The notes: a model not told the origin generated them from the letters alone. A stretch of DNA of 64,000 bases from Thalassia testudinum (GCA_037157565.1 JAZHRO010000036.1:18898501-18962500); one strand, 5' to 3'; shown: positions 45,480-57,181, counted from the first letter of the stretch. Program-made: numbers and translations.

Positions 45480-47899
45480 GACTGTTGACGAAGAGATTGA
45501 CGAAAAGATTGCTGATAGTGGAGGTGAAGAAATACAAGAGATGCTGAATGAGATGAGAGTAGAAGATGAAATAAATGCAGATGAAGAAGATTCGTTAAGA
45601 AGTTGTGATTTGTTCTATGATGTTGGTAAGGAAGTTGAGGATCCTATTGCCCCTGGGGTTATGAGCATGTCTAAGTTGTCGTTTTTATTGAGGATGTTTC
45701 GGCATAAGGTTATGAATAGGGCAAGCATTAAATTCATGTCAGAAATACTTCAGTTTATTGCTGAACTGTTGAATAACCCCAATGATTTTTTACTTTCATG
45801 GTACAAGGCAAGGAAATAGATTTGCAAGATTGGTTTGATGTATGTCCAAATGATTGCATTTTGTTCAGAAATGAATTTGCAAACTTGAGTAACTAACTCG
45901 AATGTAGACATGAGAGATATAAGGAAGGTAAAAATGAAAGTAAGAAACAACCTCAGAAGGTTCGTCGTTAATTTCCATTGACACCTAGGCTTCAATATCT
46001 TTTTATATTAAGTAAAACTGCAAGGTGGAGGACATGGCACTAGGATTATAAATCCCCAGACGGAAGAATATGTCATCCTATTTATTCAGAGTGTAAGAGA
46101 TTTGACAACAGAAATAATTCATTCTTTTTAGAGGCAAGAAATGTATGGTTGGATTTTGCAAGCGACAGATTTAATCCATTGAAGAGTACGTACCTATTGT
46201 ATTCTATATGGCTAGTGGTGATGGTTACTTATAACTTACCTTTCTGGTTGTGTGTGAGATCTTTATTCATAATGCTGATCGTATTGATCCCCGATCCAAA
46301 ACAATTAGGAAATGCAATAGATTTTTACCTTCAACCATTGATCAAACTCAAACAGTTGTGGTACATCGACGTGAAGACGTATGATGTAGAAAAGAGAGAA
46401 TTCTTCTAAATGTATGAAGTACTGTTGTGGACCATAAACGACTTTACGACATGCAAATTTATCAGGTTGGAGAACTAATGGAGAGCTTGCTTGCCCAATT
46501 TGTATGGAAGATACTCATCATCCGCGACTGCCGGAAAGTGAGAAGTTCTGTTACTTAGGGCATTATAGATTTCTACCCATTGAAGATAGATGGTGAAAGC
46601 CACAGTTCAGGGGTAATTTGATGGTAGGATGTGTTGGTATTATAAGAAAAATTCAAAGAATAAACTTACTATAGATTTTATCAGATTCCTGGTTCAAGTA
46701 ATCATAGAGAGATTACAAGAAATGGGTAAGATATAGTTGGGTTGACCATTCAAATAAGATTAGATGGCTTTGAAAAATTCAGGATTTCGAAAGAATAGCA
46801 TTTTTTTTTATGGAACTGCCATACTTGAAGAATCTTGCAATACGTCAATACTTAGTTGCTATGCACATCGAAAAGAATGTGATGGACAATATCTTAAACG
46901 TATTAAATCTTACTGATGATCTAAAGGACAGGGTGAAAACAAGAAAAGACATGAAGAGTTTAGGGATTCGTCTTGAGTTGCATATTTATGAGGACGATGG
47001 CTACTTCTCACCTGCTTTTTACAAATTGAATTAAGATCAGAAGAATAGACTATTCTCTTTGAAAAACATTCAGGTGCCAGATGATTTTTTGTCACAGTTT
47101 TCTCATTGTGTAAATAAAGTGCATAAGAAGATATCTAGATTCAAAAGTTATGACTCCCATGTTTATATGTAATTTTTATTTCCACTGGCAAATGGGAGAT
47201 ACTACCTAAGCTAGTTGATTCTTTTATAAATATGAGCAAATTTTTTGAAGTTGTTTGTTTACAGACACTACAAAATGATATGTTAGACCACTGGGATAAA
47301 CAAATAGTCATTATTCTCTATAAGACGGAACTGATACTTCTCCCAACCTTCGATGAATGGTTCATCTTACATTGCTTCTTGTAAATGAAGAATCGGTGGA
47401 TCTATACAATTCAGACGAATGTATCCTATGGAGAGTTTTTTGAAAAAGCTAAAATATTATGTTTTGAATAAGGCAAAGTTAGAATGTTCAATTGTAGAAG
47501 GTTATCTCGTGGAGAAGTATATAAATTTTACATTCATGTATATGAATGAAATAGACAATTGCTTTAATAAAATTCAAAAGAACTATAAGAGGAAATACAA
47601 CGAAAATGATGAAGAATGTTTATCGATTTTTTATATTAGAAAAAGGTCGATTCTTCGTACAGAAAGAAATCAATTTCAAAAATTAACAAATGTTGAGCAA
47701 ATCTATATATTTTAAAGCAAATGACAGATATTGAACCATTGTACAAGGAATTCAAACAATTATTTTAATCAAGTACATCTAAATTTGACTTCTAAGATTG
47801 GTTCAAACATTGTGTTCATAAATAGAAAGAGGAAAAAGATCCACGATGGATATCAAATTTTGATGTAATTACCGATATACCATTACATTATACATATTA
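45480..47899 (+). pseudogene. Outer CACTA transposase, central part (TNP2 type)
   Basis: An acidic spacer (EEIQEMLNEMRVEDEI) is followed by the TNP2 blocks in order: a remnant around 46060, LIPDPKQLGNAIDFYLQPLIK (about 46290), LLWTINDFTTC, FFMELPYLKNLAIRQYL and AMHIEKNVMDN (about 46855), LGIRLELH, and MYPMESFLKKLKYYVLNKA (about 47420). These are the catalytic-core and helical blocks of plant CACTA transposases. At least ten stops or frame changes are present. The inner CACTA cuts it at 47899. Confidence 0.88.
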
Positions 47900-48470
47900 C
47901 ACTACACAAAAAATAACCTTTAACGATATTTAATATTTACCATTATAGACCTTATATTTACCACTATATGTAATTAACGACATTTAAAATGTCCTTTAAT
48001 TGCCACCTTCATTGTCGTCATTAAGAGGTTAGCAAAAGTTGTATAATTGCTGCTAAATCAATAATATTAACGTCACTTTAATTACCGTAAATGTCGCTAA
48101 TGATATTTTTTAATGACAATTTATTTACTACCATTTTGCTACTATTAATTTATATTAGTGATAATTTAATTGACGCTATTAGTATCATTATATACTTCAT
48201 TTAATGACTTTTATTTATATCACTAAATTATTACTATTGATTTACTTTAATAGCATTTTATTTTATCATTTAATTGCTTCTATTGATGTTATTTAACAAT
48301 AATTATGTCTCTATATTACCACTATTGATTTATTTTAATGACGATTTCTTATGTTATTAAATTATCATTAATGATTTACTCTAATGACACTTTACCATTC
48401 AATTCACTGTTGATTCACTTTAATGATAATTTATTATATTACTTAATTACATTCTTTACTTAGATATAAA
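47900..48470 (+). repeat. Inner CACTA left terminus and subterminal array
   Basis: After the terminal repeat, short motifs recur at irregular spacing: TTTAATGAC, ACCATT or ACTATTGATTTA, and TTTAATTGC. They are of the type bound by the accessory CACTA protein. This part is AT-rich, with no coding potential. Confidence 0.75.
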
Positions 48471-49984
48471 TTTTTTTAACAAACCCAAAACATAACCTCA
48501 AATTTATTGACCCTCAAATAATAAAATACAATAAGATTCCTCTTTTATTAACTTCTAAGATCATTAAAATACATATTCCTCTTAAGAATGATACAAGTTA
48601 AAAGAAATAAAAATACAAAAAAATAAAAATACAATAAAGATAAATTCCAATAGATTTAATTGAAAGACAAAGTAATTCAACATGCAACCCAACTAAAATC
48701 ATCTGTAACTTTAACCTTCTTCAAAATATCACCAGCATTCACTATCCAATCCAATAGCAACTCAACTCTTGACCACAAGGATATTTGTTGGAATTTTTGA
48801 ATATCATACAAACCATCTTCTTGCTGGTAGTAGCAGTAGCAATGCGATTGATAGCAACAACAACAATAGCATCTCGTGAACTCATTCAATCATTCATCGT
48901 TCGACCAAATCTCCTTTATCTTCCTACCAAAATTATTTTGTCATCATAGAATATTATAAAACTTATGAATTTCGATTCATCTAAATAAAATATGAGAGTA
49001 ATAATTTATCTAAAAAAAATTAATTGATATATTTTTCTCATAATTCTTTTAAGTGCAACCATTGAGAATACAAAGCAATGGATGGACAAAACATTAGTAA
49101 AAGATTGACATCCACTCACCTTTACGACATCCAACCATTTTTGAGAAGGCAACCATTACGACATCCTTCCATCTCAATCCGTCAAAAGTCTAATCATCCT
49201 TTTGAATGAGTCAAATAACATTGGATAGACTCAATACCTACATTTGTTAATGAAACAAATACTCCATCTACGTGTTAGCAACGACAGCAATGAGACTAAC
49301 AGCAGCAACATCTTCTAGTTCATTCAATCATTGGATTTAAATTACTTTTCTACATACCTAAAGGGAAATTTGATAGCTAGCGATTTAAGTAAAACTTAAA
49401 ACCACATAAACAAAAGTCAAAATTCACGCTGTTCTATGATAATATTTAGTCAGAATGTCATACATACCATGTCTATAATTAGCATCTCATCAATGAAGAA
49501 AATCTCCAAGACAGTTGTACACATAGATCAAGACTCTGTTGCTGATGAGCATTGTGCTCTTGGTAAAACATTAATGTACTTTCCCTATCATGATTAACTG
49601 TAATAAGCACGTGGAGATTTTTCAATCTCTAGTGGTTATTAGTAAACTATTCAACAAGTTGGTTATTTTAGCAGCATTTTGACTGAGGCATGCATAGATA
49701 CATGCTTAAGTGTGTACTTGAATAACCCAAACATAAACATTCAATTATATGAAATTATGCATGTATAAATGTCTAACACACATATAAGCATATGAACAAG
49801 GTTCATAGAGGTGTGAATGTACGCAAAATTCTTAGAAAACATATGCAATTAAAGAAATTTGTTGAAATACAAAAACCAAGTCATTTCTCATATCAAGTAG
49901 GATCACTTATATAGATTACTTATCTCAACACAGATCAATTTTTAGTTATTTCAGACTTTAAATTAAATTAATTGAGATCATACT
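48471..49984. other. AT-rich interior of inner CACTA, no gene seen
   Basis: Only short frames without signatures, including one Cys/Tyr-rich minus frame (48677-48889) that looks compositional. Confidence 0.5.
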
Positions 49985-50610
49985 TAATAATTTCCTTCCA
50001 ACACTTATTTAGTCTTCATCGCCACCTCTTAACGGATTCAATCTTCAATTTCTTGTATCTCCTAATTGGAGCATTTAGTGACCTTTGTAAATGTCCAAAT
50101 CACCTTAGACGTACCTCTCATTTTATCCTTTATCGGTACCACCCTAACCTTTTTTTTAATAATCTCATTTGAAATACGATCTTTTCTTGTATGACCATAC
50201 ATTTATCTTAACATCTTCATTTCTGCTACAAACATCTTCTGTACATGTTTATAGTTGATAATCCAACATTTAGAATCGTACAACATTGTGGATCTTACCG
50301 TAACTCGATAGTATTTTCTTGACTTTTAAAGGAACCCTCTTATCACATAGAACACTAGATGCATCCATTCATTTCAACCACTCCGTATTAATTCTATATG
50401 TAACATCTCCATCAGTTCCACAATCTTATTGAAATATGGATCCCAAGTACTTAAAAACATCTTTCATTAGAATATACTTTTCTCTAATTTTTACATCAAT
50501 TCCTTCGTTGTTCCCTCTACTACTAAATTTACATTCTATATACTCAATCTTTATCTTATTTATGCGTAATCCTTTTATCTTCTGAAATTTCTCTTCAAAA
50601 CTCAAGTTTG
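49985..50610 (-). pseudogene. RTE-type LINE reverse transcriptase fragment
   Basis: Minus-strand reading gives LRINKIKIEYIECKF, a short spacer, DVFKYLGSIFQ, then, past stops, YRINTEWLK and SSVLCDKRVPLKVK. These are the late-RT landmarks of plant RTE elements, which differ from the L1 at 44140. The end of the element is lost. It arrived before or after capture in the inner CACTA; I cannot tell which. Confidence 0.8.
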
Positions 50611-51355
50611 TTAGAAAATATAAAAGAAAACCTTCACCGGAAAAAAAAAACAAGAAAATTAATCCCAATGCTCCAAATTTTTGTGTTGCATAAATTTAGT
50701 TGGTTGTCCAAAGAGTGTCTTGGAACTTCATCACCAATAATAAGGGATAAATATTTACCTGATCAGGAACTTGTTTGAATGGACCTGGAAGCACCTTTGA
50801 GTTCACTGTCATAACCAAATTTTCTAAGAACGTCCATGTTATTTCCAGACAATCTCTGCATAACCAATCTAGTTCAGCATAATCTTTGCATAAAAAAAAT
50901 TATATCTTTCCTAAATAATGTAACAAAAGCCATTAAAGTATTATAATTAAGCATGCCATGCGATTTTAAAAAGATATTTTTACTTCAATGCAAGAACAAA
51001 ATGCTAAGCATACACAATATGCATACTGGAGAAGATTAGTTCTCAACACGTTAAGTTCTCACTTTAAAATTTAGGAACAATTACTATAAGCCAAACTAAG
51101 AAAGAATGTAAACCAGTCAATAATCTAATGCAGCAGATTGGAATGTTCTATGAAAGGATAATAAAAGAAAAAAGAAAAAGAAAGCTCGCTGAACTTAGAA
51201 TTTAATCAACCTTCAGTCATGTAGGTGAAGAAAATGATGATGATGTCAATGACAATGATGACGAAGATAAATGAGGATGAACTAAAATAGCTAAAATGAT
51301 AGTTTACCGAAAATGATAAATGAGGATGAACTAAAATAGCAGAAATGATAGTTTA

Positions 51356-53360
51356 CCGAAAATGTTGTTCCCTTTAGCGAAGTGATCAGAGCTTGACGAT
51401 CCATTCTTCCACAAAGGAATCACACTTTGCCTTTCCAATAGCTTTTGAACTAGTCTGAAATAGAAAAGAAAGAAGGGCAGGAGGAATGTTTTCAATCTCA
51501 GTTAAGGAAAGCACTTATGATATATGATTGAACATTATTGCTATTGGTACTGAAAGTAAACCACCATCAGCATCTGTTGTGGTTAATATGTTGGCATTAT
51601 CCATGTCCTAGAACTTAATCTGAAACTCATAGCTAGAAAGTGATTCTTTGTTGTACCAAATTGGACTACACCCAAAAGGCATTTGCATTCGGGGCCTTCT
51701 CACTTGTAATAGGAATACGCTCATAGTCAACAAAGTAGCCTTCTTCTTATAGTTCTTTGTAAACCTTACCAGCACATAAATTAATGAGAAACTAACAAAA
51801 GCTAAAGATGGAATGAAGTGCATATTTTCCTAAGACATAGGATTAATGTACCCCTAATGGTGTCTTTACATAATTATATGTAGTGACTTCCCATTGATCC
51901 ACCATTTGGCCATCCAACAGTTTGTCCATTACAAGGATCTTATTTCCATATCTTTACTAGAAAAGGAAACCTTACCAAAGAGTTCTATAAAGAAACACAT
52001 ACCATGAAAATCACTTACAGACCCTCATTGGTAATTGGATGATAAATTAGAAATTAGTCATCATACCTAGCAGATTCAAGTAATACATCTTCTTTTAGGC
52101 GAAATTCCATGTCCTCTACACTCGTGCCCTGCTGATTCCCTGGTTTAAAGCAGTAATGTGTTCAAGAGAATGGAGTGTCATGAAAAAACAATGTTAACAT
52201 TTTTATGGACTTATATTCATGAAACAGAAGAATGGCACTAAAATATTTGTTTATTCCCAGATGAAAAGCCACAATAGAACTACTGTATTCAGTTCATGAC
52301 TATGCTATCAACTGTACTGACAGCAGTATTCTTGCTAACACCAGATAACTTGGTCAAACGCAGAAGAAAAAAGTCGGCGCATGAAATCACATATATCTAT
52401 AAATTAAGGTTTAAGACGCAAATCTGTTGTGAAATTTAACTAACCATGTACTCCAGATTGGAAAATGGCTTTTCTACATCCCATAAAACAAAGGGGCGAC
52501 CATTGATATACACCACCTAATAGAGAAAAATGCATAGCATTTCCCCAATAAGTAGATAAAATTGAACGACATTGCCACTTGAAGGGAGTCTTGTTAAAAT
52601 CAACACAGAAATGGAGACATTTGATGCTCTTACCGATTCCTCTCGAAGATTGTGCCATAACACATGCCTACTCTTTCCATTTTTCTGTGCTCCAATATAA
52701 TCAAGTTGTTGCTAGTTTTTCTTTGGAGGGCACTGTCGCGAATGATCTCAAGCAATGGAATGAGTTATATGGGGAAGGAGGCTTAAGAAAGAAGCAAGGA
52801 CTAACTTATTTCTTGTGAGGAGCATTTATGAGCCCCATACAAATGTTCAACTTGAGCAATGCATAGGATGGCAGTTCACTTGTAAAAATATGAAAACTGT
52901 ACACATCTAAAATATAGACTTGGAACAGTGGAGAGAGTAAAGGAGTAGAAGATAACCAATTTCATATAGCAACTATGTGCATTTGTCACAACCTATAGGT
53001 TCTAGGAGATCTATATAGGAATATAGAGGCAATGCTATCGTAGTATCTACATCATCCTTATAGTTACATATACTTGTGTTTCGTTTGAGAGTTGTAAGTA
53101 CATAACTACACTGTAACAAGATTGAAAGATAGAACCTTGTTGCTTGTGTATTGCATGAGAACTTTAAATTAAAAAAAAGTACCTTTATTCTTAGTCTTGT
53201 GCAAACTTCAATCCATTGATCTTGTCCAGCCAGTTTCTTCTGGTATGATTGCAGCCTATACACTTCGTTCATTGTTACCTGTAGGAAGATTTGGCACTAC
53301 CACACCTATACTTCCAGTGGCATCAACCAGCTGCAATCTCCCTGAAGCCCATGAAATCTG
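51356..53360 (-). pseudogene. Exon-like blocks of a captured host gene, unidentified (perhaps CTC1)
   Basis: Several minus-strand blocks have splice-site borders: 53279-53358 (GRLQLVDATGSIGVVVPNLP; acceptor TTCATTCAG), a continuation to 53173 after a one-base frame change (NEVYRLQSYQKKLAGQDQ; donor GTACTT), 52474-52528 (INGRPFVLWDVEKPF), about 52070-52133 (GTSVEDMEFRLKEDVLLES), and further weaker ones at 51900, 51650 and 51400. The first block resembles the OB-fold sequence of plant CTC1, a telomere-capping subunit, but this is from memory of the motif only. They are spaced like exons and introns, so genomic DNA was captured. Confidence 0.4.
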
Positions 53361-53528
53361 AATGAAGATGGAAAGCAATAGTGCTCAGATTCTCAACCTA
53401 CAAGGTGTTGGGTAAAACACAAAATAAGAAATTGCAAGATAAGTGCAGAGAAAGGTCATTTTTCTAAACTGAAAAGAACCTAAAAGAAATTTGATAGAAT
53501 ATGTCAAAGGGAGTCTATTCATGGTGCT
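53361..53528. other. Spacer between the two captured gene segments
   Basis: No coding signature. The exon-like block 53279-53358 and the GLR exon at 53529 lie about 170 bp apart, so two captured loci probably join here. Confidence 0.4.
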
Positions 53529-53681
53529 CTAATTGCTTTGTTCTCCAAGTGAACTCAATGGGGCATATGCTAGTTCTTCATACAATTTCTTCTCCAAATG
53601 GATGATGGTTACATTCTCCTCCTTCAATGTCAAGTTAGCACGCGATATGTCTGGCACAAGGGGAGAACCGTTTGGAAAAGC
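53529..53681 (-). pseudogene. Glutamate-receptor-like (GLR) gene, downstream exon
   Basis: On the minus strand it follows acceptor TTTGTGCAG and reads AFPNGSPLVPDISRANLTL, then EENVTIIHLEKKLYEEL, ending in a stop at 53529-53531. This is the second half of the ligand-binding domain of plant GLR channels, where PxGSPLVPDISRAIL is strongly conserved. The third transmembrane segment and C-terminus are missing. Compared with active GLRs, DISRAI has become DISRAN. Confidence 0.8.
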
Positions 53682-54442
53682 CTGCACAAATAGAGATGCC
53701 AAATATATATTAGGGAAAAATAAGTGGTACTATAAGGCGTGTCTTCTATGCTGAATGTCATTGTGATTCATCATTTTTGTTGGCTGCCATGTAAGGGAGA
53801 TGAAGGGAAAAAAAACCTTTATCCAACTAGTTTTCCCCATCAATCTGAAACTGCATATAATTATCATATTGATGGTGATTTATTATGATTATAACTTTGG
53901 ATTTTTGTAGTATAATCTCCCTTCATACCATTATATTTTCAGTTTGAGATAAGATTATATAACATCTCAAAATATGGCCTACGCATAAGTTTTCTTATTT
54001 AGATGGCTTATTATTAATTCGTAACCATCTACTGCATGCATCTTTGAAAAGGAGATATGACTCTAGCTTGGTAGATTGCAAGCCATGGAAAGTAAGAAAT
54101 TTGAGACTTGCATGTGTGCTCAAGTATAATGCCCTTGCATGAGTATGGATAGCTTAGCAAAAATAGGAATTTGCAATGCTAATATCCAAGGTCAAAACAA
54201 AGTTTTTGATGATTTCAGCTGGTTGGAAAGTAGTTGTTTTTCTTTTCTGACAAGACAGTTATTATTTCCTCTAAAACATTTAAAAGAAAGATGGGATAGG
54301 AGGGTTTGAATCTTGATCTCCACTTTAAGTTGCCTTTTTGAGCTTTCCCATCTTAACTGCCAAGTTATGTGCAAAAAAAAATTAACGGTCATGTAATATA
54401 CTAACAAAACAATTAAACAAAAAGAGAAATTAATATACTCAC
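53682..54442 (-). pseudogene. GLR intron retained in the captured fragment
   Basis: The sequence between the two exons starts with donor GTGAGT (54442 down) and ends with acceptor GTGCAG (53682). Keeping an intron shows DNA-level capture. Nothing else is seen in it. Confidence 0.7.
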
Positions 54443-54588
54443 AAAGCCAAACCCATCACTTTTACATTGATGATCAACAACTTCATACTTCCACAGATAC
54501 TTGAAGGGAAAAATCCTCCCATAGGTTATCTCATCAAATATAGTAGCAACTTCCCCACTGGATAATATCATCATTCTTGGGGATGCCC
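54443..54588 (-). pseudogene. Glutamate-receptor-like (GLR) gene, upstream exon
   Basis: After acceptor TCTGTGCAG it reads RMMILSSGEVATIFDEITYG, then KYEVVDHQCKSDGFGF up to the donor. ATIFDEI and KSDGFGF correspond to the ligand-binding motifs that precede FPKGSPLVPDISRA in plant GLRs, so the exon joins the next one correctly. The region between them is diverged. No other GLR exons are seen upstream. Confidence 0.8.
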
Positions 54589-54715
54589 CTGCACAGATTC
54601 ATAATGTAAAAGCATGGTGTTCTTGAATGCCAGATTTATGAGGAGAGACATGACAAAAGAATCATTGTGGTAACCAACAGTCTCACCAATGCATATGGGG
54701 TCATTTACCTAAGTG

Positions 54716-54990
54716 ACTACTGGATGTAACTGTTGTGAGGTAAGCATTGAAGAGAAGCTGGCCATATAGCTTTGTGTAATAATAAGCAAAAAAAAAAAGA
54801 TCCAACACTACAACTAGTGTTGTAGTGCTTATCCTCCTCCAAAACCCTCGCGGCAATCTCCACGTTGAGCATCCCCAAATCCGATCCGCTTGCTGCGAGA
54901 CAATGAGCCCCCAGCACAACCCTAACCCCTTCAACAAGGGCGAAGTAGTTAACTGTTAACCCCCTCTCGAATGGTACCATTCTGCTTCAA
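54716..54990 (-). pseudogene. Possible captured exon, unidentified
   Basis: A minus-strand frame (54980-54820 or so) reads VNYFALVEGVRVVLGAHC and SDLGMLNVEIAARVLEED, which has ordinary protein composition and high GC content relative to its AT-rich flanks. It ends at a small CACTAC-type palindrome at 54806. I do not recognise the protein. Confidence 0.4.
54806..54827. repeat. Head-to-head CACTACAAC palindrome
   Basis: CACTACAAC, TAGT, GTTGTAGTG. The arms are exact complements and resemble CACTA ends, including this element's own. Confidence 0.85.
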
Positions 54991-55049
54991 AACCACATTT
55001 CTCTCATGTTCCATTGACTTCTGAGTGTATGGGTTTTGCAAACAAACAA

Positions 55050-55721
55050 GATGCTATTGTTGACATCCTGCTTGACACAATGAATGATTCTAAGCAAAAA
55101 CAGGATATTGCAGCTTGCGAAGCACAACTTAAAAGAAAAGAGAAGTCATAAAAAAAAGGGAGGATGTAGTGGCAAGTGCTGATGCTCCTTCAGAGGAGAA
55201 GAACTGGCCCCCTCTCTTTCCCATCATTCATCATGATATAGCTAAAGAGATACCAATACATGCTAAAAAATTGCAGTTCTTGGCCTTTGCTGGCTGGTTA
55301 GGAATAATTATGTCTTTTGTGGAATTTCATTGCTATGATCGTCTGCTGGATTAGGGGAGGAGGTGTTAAAATCTTTTTTTTTTGGCTACCATTTATGCTA
55401 TGCTTGGTTGTCCACTCTCGTATTTGTTGTCGTATAGGCCTCTCTACCATGCAATGAGGACTAACAGTGCATTAAGCTTTGGTTGGTTTTTCAGGTTCTA
55501 TTTGCTCCATATTGGTTTCTGTATTATTGCTACCATTGCACCTCCTATTGTTTTTGAGGGGAAATCTTTTACAGGCATCCTTTCAGCAATCGATACTTTT
55601 TGAGACCATGCAGTTGTTAGGGTCTTTTTCCTAATTGGTTTTGCAATGCTTTGTTTGGAAACTCTAACTAAGCTTGTGGGTCCTTCAAAAAGTCTACATG
55701 TACTTCAGACGCCAAAGTTGA
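55050..55721 (+). pseudogene. SCAMP retrocopy (secretory carrier-associated membrane protein)
   Basis: SCAMPs are four-pass proteins of plasma membrane and trans-Golgi vesicles. The copy runs without introns through the family's blocks: IVDILLDTMNDSK, a basic coiled part (QLKRKEKS), NWPPLFPIIHHDIA, EIPIHAKKLQFLAFAGWLG, the first membrane segments, GCPLSY and [51 protein letters not shown] and the end VLQKVYMYFR with a stop at 55719-55721. Plant SCAMP genes have many introns, so this is a processed copy. It lacks the N-terminal NPF-rich start. It is broken by a stop at 55154, one frameshift near 55318, a shift in a ten-T run at 55374, a stop at 55602 and a shift near 55676. Confidence 0.88.
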
Positions 55722-55985
55722 AGCCCGGTACTGGATATTTCTCACGGTTTGTGAGTTCAATATGTAGATTTGGTTGTATTACTCCTCCTCCTTGTTCGAG
55801 TATTTTCTTGGATGTGAGAGAATGGTTTTCAAATCAAGCGTTGGATCTAGGCTCATACCTTTTTTCAAGTTCGCTGCTATTCATAGGAAGAGAAATACGC
55901 ATCTTTCTCCAAAAAACAAGGAAAAAAAAGACCCAAACAATCACCACAACCCTAGAGAAGTTGCTCGATAAGGAAGAGAGGGCAG
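55722..55985 (+). other. Possible SCAMP 3' UTR, then AT-rich spacer
   Basis: No coding signature. No poly(A) tail is visible directly after the stop. A-rich runs at about 55912-55935 may be a trace of one. Confidence 0.4.
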
Positions 55986-56400
55986 GCGATGTGCATCGAG
56001 TGGGCGATGATGATGTCGGTGGGCATAGGCGATGATGATGCAGGGGATGGCGATGAGGTCACGACCATCAGCGAGGAGCGGTCGAGCAGCGGTCAGGAGC
56101 GATCGAGCAGCGGCGAGGAGCGAGGTCGTCGGGGGGGAGAGGTCGAAGACACGGCCGTTGGCGAGGAGCGGAGGAGGATGCAAGGTCGGCGAGGAGTAGA
56201 AGAGGGCGTGAGGTTGGCGAGGAGGAAAAGGCAGCAACAAGGTCGTAGGAAGGTTTTGGGAAGGGGAGTCGAAGGGCTTTTTTTCCGGGTGGAGGTTGGG
56301 AAAGAAGCGAGGAGTTGCAGAGGGACGAAGACTTTTTTTTTGAAGGACAACGGCGCCAAAATGCCCGCCTTTTTTTTGTTTTTTTGACATGGATGGTGAT
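55986..56400. other. GC-rich segment of inner CACTA
   Basis: Sharply GC-rich, with short repeats such as GAGCGGTCGAGCAGCGG / GAGCGATCGAGCAGCGG (about 56074-56112). Frames in both strands are Arg, Gly, Glu or Ser, Pro, Leu-rich and look compositional. It may be a piece of captured host 5' region or LTR. I cannot identify it. Confidence 0.4.
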
Positions 56401-56829
56401 ATTTTTAACATGTCTCACAATACTATGTTATATATTTTTAAATATAATTTTAATTAATATTAAAAAAAAAGTCCTTGTGATATTAAACTTTGTCATGTAA
56501 TCCTCTCAAAATCACTATTTTCTTACAATATATATATATATTTTTTGTAGATATTTTTATAATGATATTGTAATATTTATTGTATAAATTTTCAACTCCT
56601 ATCTACTTGAATTCTAACCTTACATGAAATTAAAAGTTTTTTTATATTTAAAAGGATAAGTTTGAATTTAACTTTTCTCTCTTCGTATAACTAAAAAAAT
56701 GATGAAAATAAACTAGCGACCTCTTTTCACCTTCACTAAAAGGTCCTAACCAATACTTAACAAAAAGTCTTTATTGACAAACTTTTTTTGTCGCTAAATT
56801 ATCCTTTAAAAAATAATAATATCAATATA

Positions 56830-57181
56830 TTATATACATATTGTGACAAGTACATTTACCATTAATGCTAATTGATGTTTGACAAAAATATTATAGTGGC
56901 ATAAGTAATAATTATTACTAAATCAAAGGTTATAGTGGCAAATATATTTGCCACTAATACTTATTGTCGTTTTACAAAAATATTATACTGGCGTAAGTAA
57001 TAATTGCCACTATATCAAAGGCAATAACGATAGATATATTTGTTACTATTAATAATTATTGTTTGACAAAATATTATAGTGACATATACAAAAAAAATTA
57101 TCGCTGAATCAAACAAATTAGTGGCAAATGCATAGCATACCACTATCTAATTCACCGCTAAAAGTTATTTTTTTTGTAGTG
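56830..57181 (+). repeat. Inner CACTA right subterminal array and terminus
   Basis: Three or four diverged copies of a 91-92 bp unit beginning ATATTATAGTGGC (56888, 56980, 57071; a partial one before) lead to the terminal repeat ending in TTTTGTAGTG at 57181. Each unit holds AGTGGCA/TGCCACT pairs. Confidence 0.8.

Larger units (their letters stand above)
47900..57181. mobile_element. Inner CACTA, complete ends, gene-carrying and non-autonomous
   Basis: The left end CACTACACAAAAAATAAC and the right end, read on the minus strand, CACTACAAAAAAAATAAC form terminal inverted repeats. The 3-bp duplication TTA flanks them (47897-47899, 57182-57184), as CACTA elements make. Removing the element rejoins the outer transposase frame. 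Subterminal arrays lie at both ends. Inside I find no transposase, only an RTE fragment, GLR exons, other exon-like blocks and a SCAMP retrocopy. It must have moved with a transposase supplied in trans. Confidence 0.9.

Noticed and set aside
47900..57181. Inner element as a Helitron
   Set aside because: Gene capture is common in Helitrons, but this element has CACTA inverted ends and a 3-bp duplication, which Helitrons lack.
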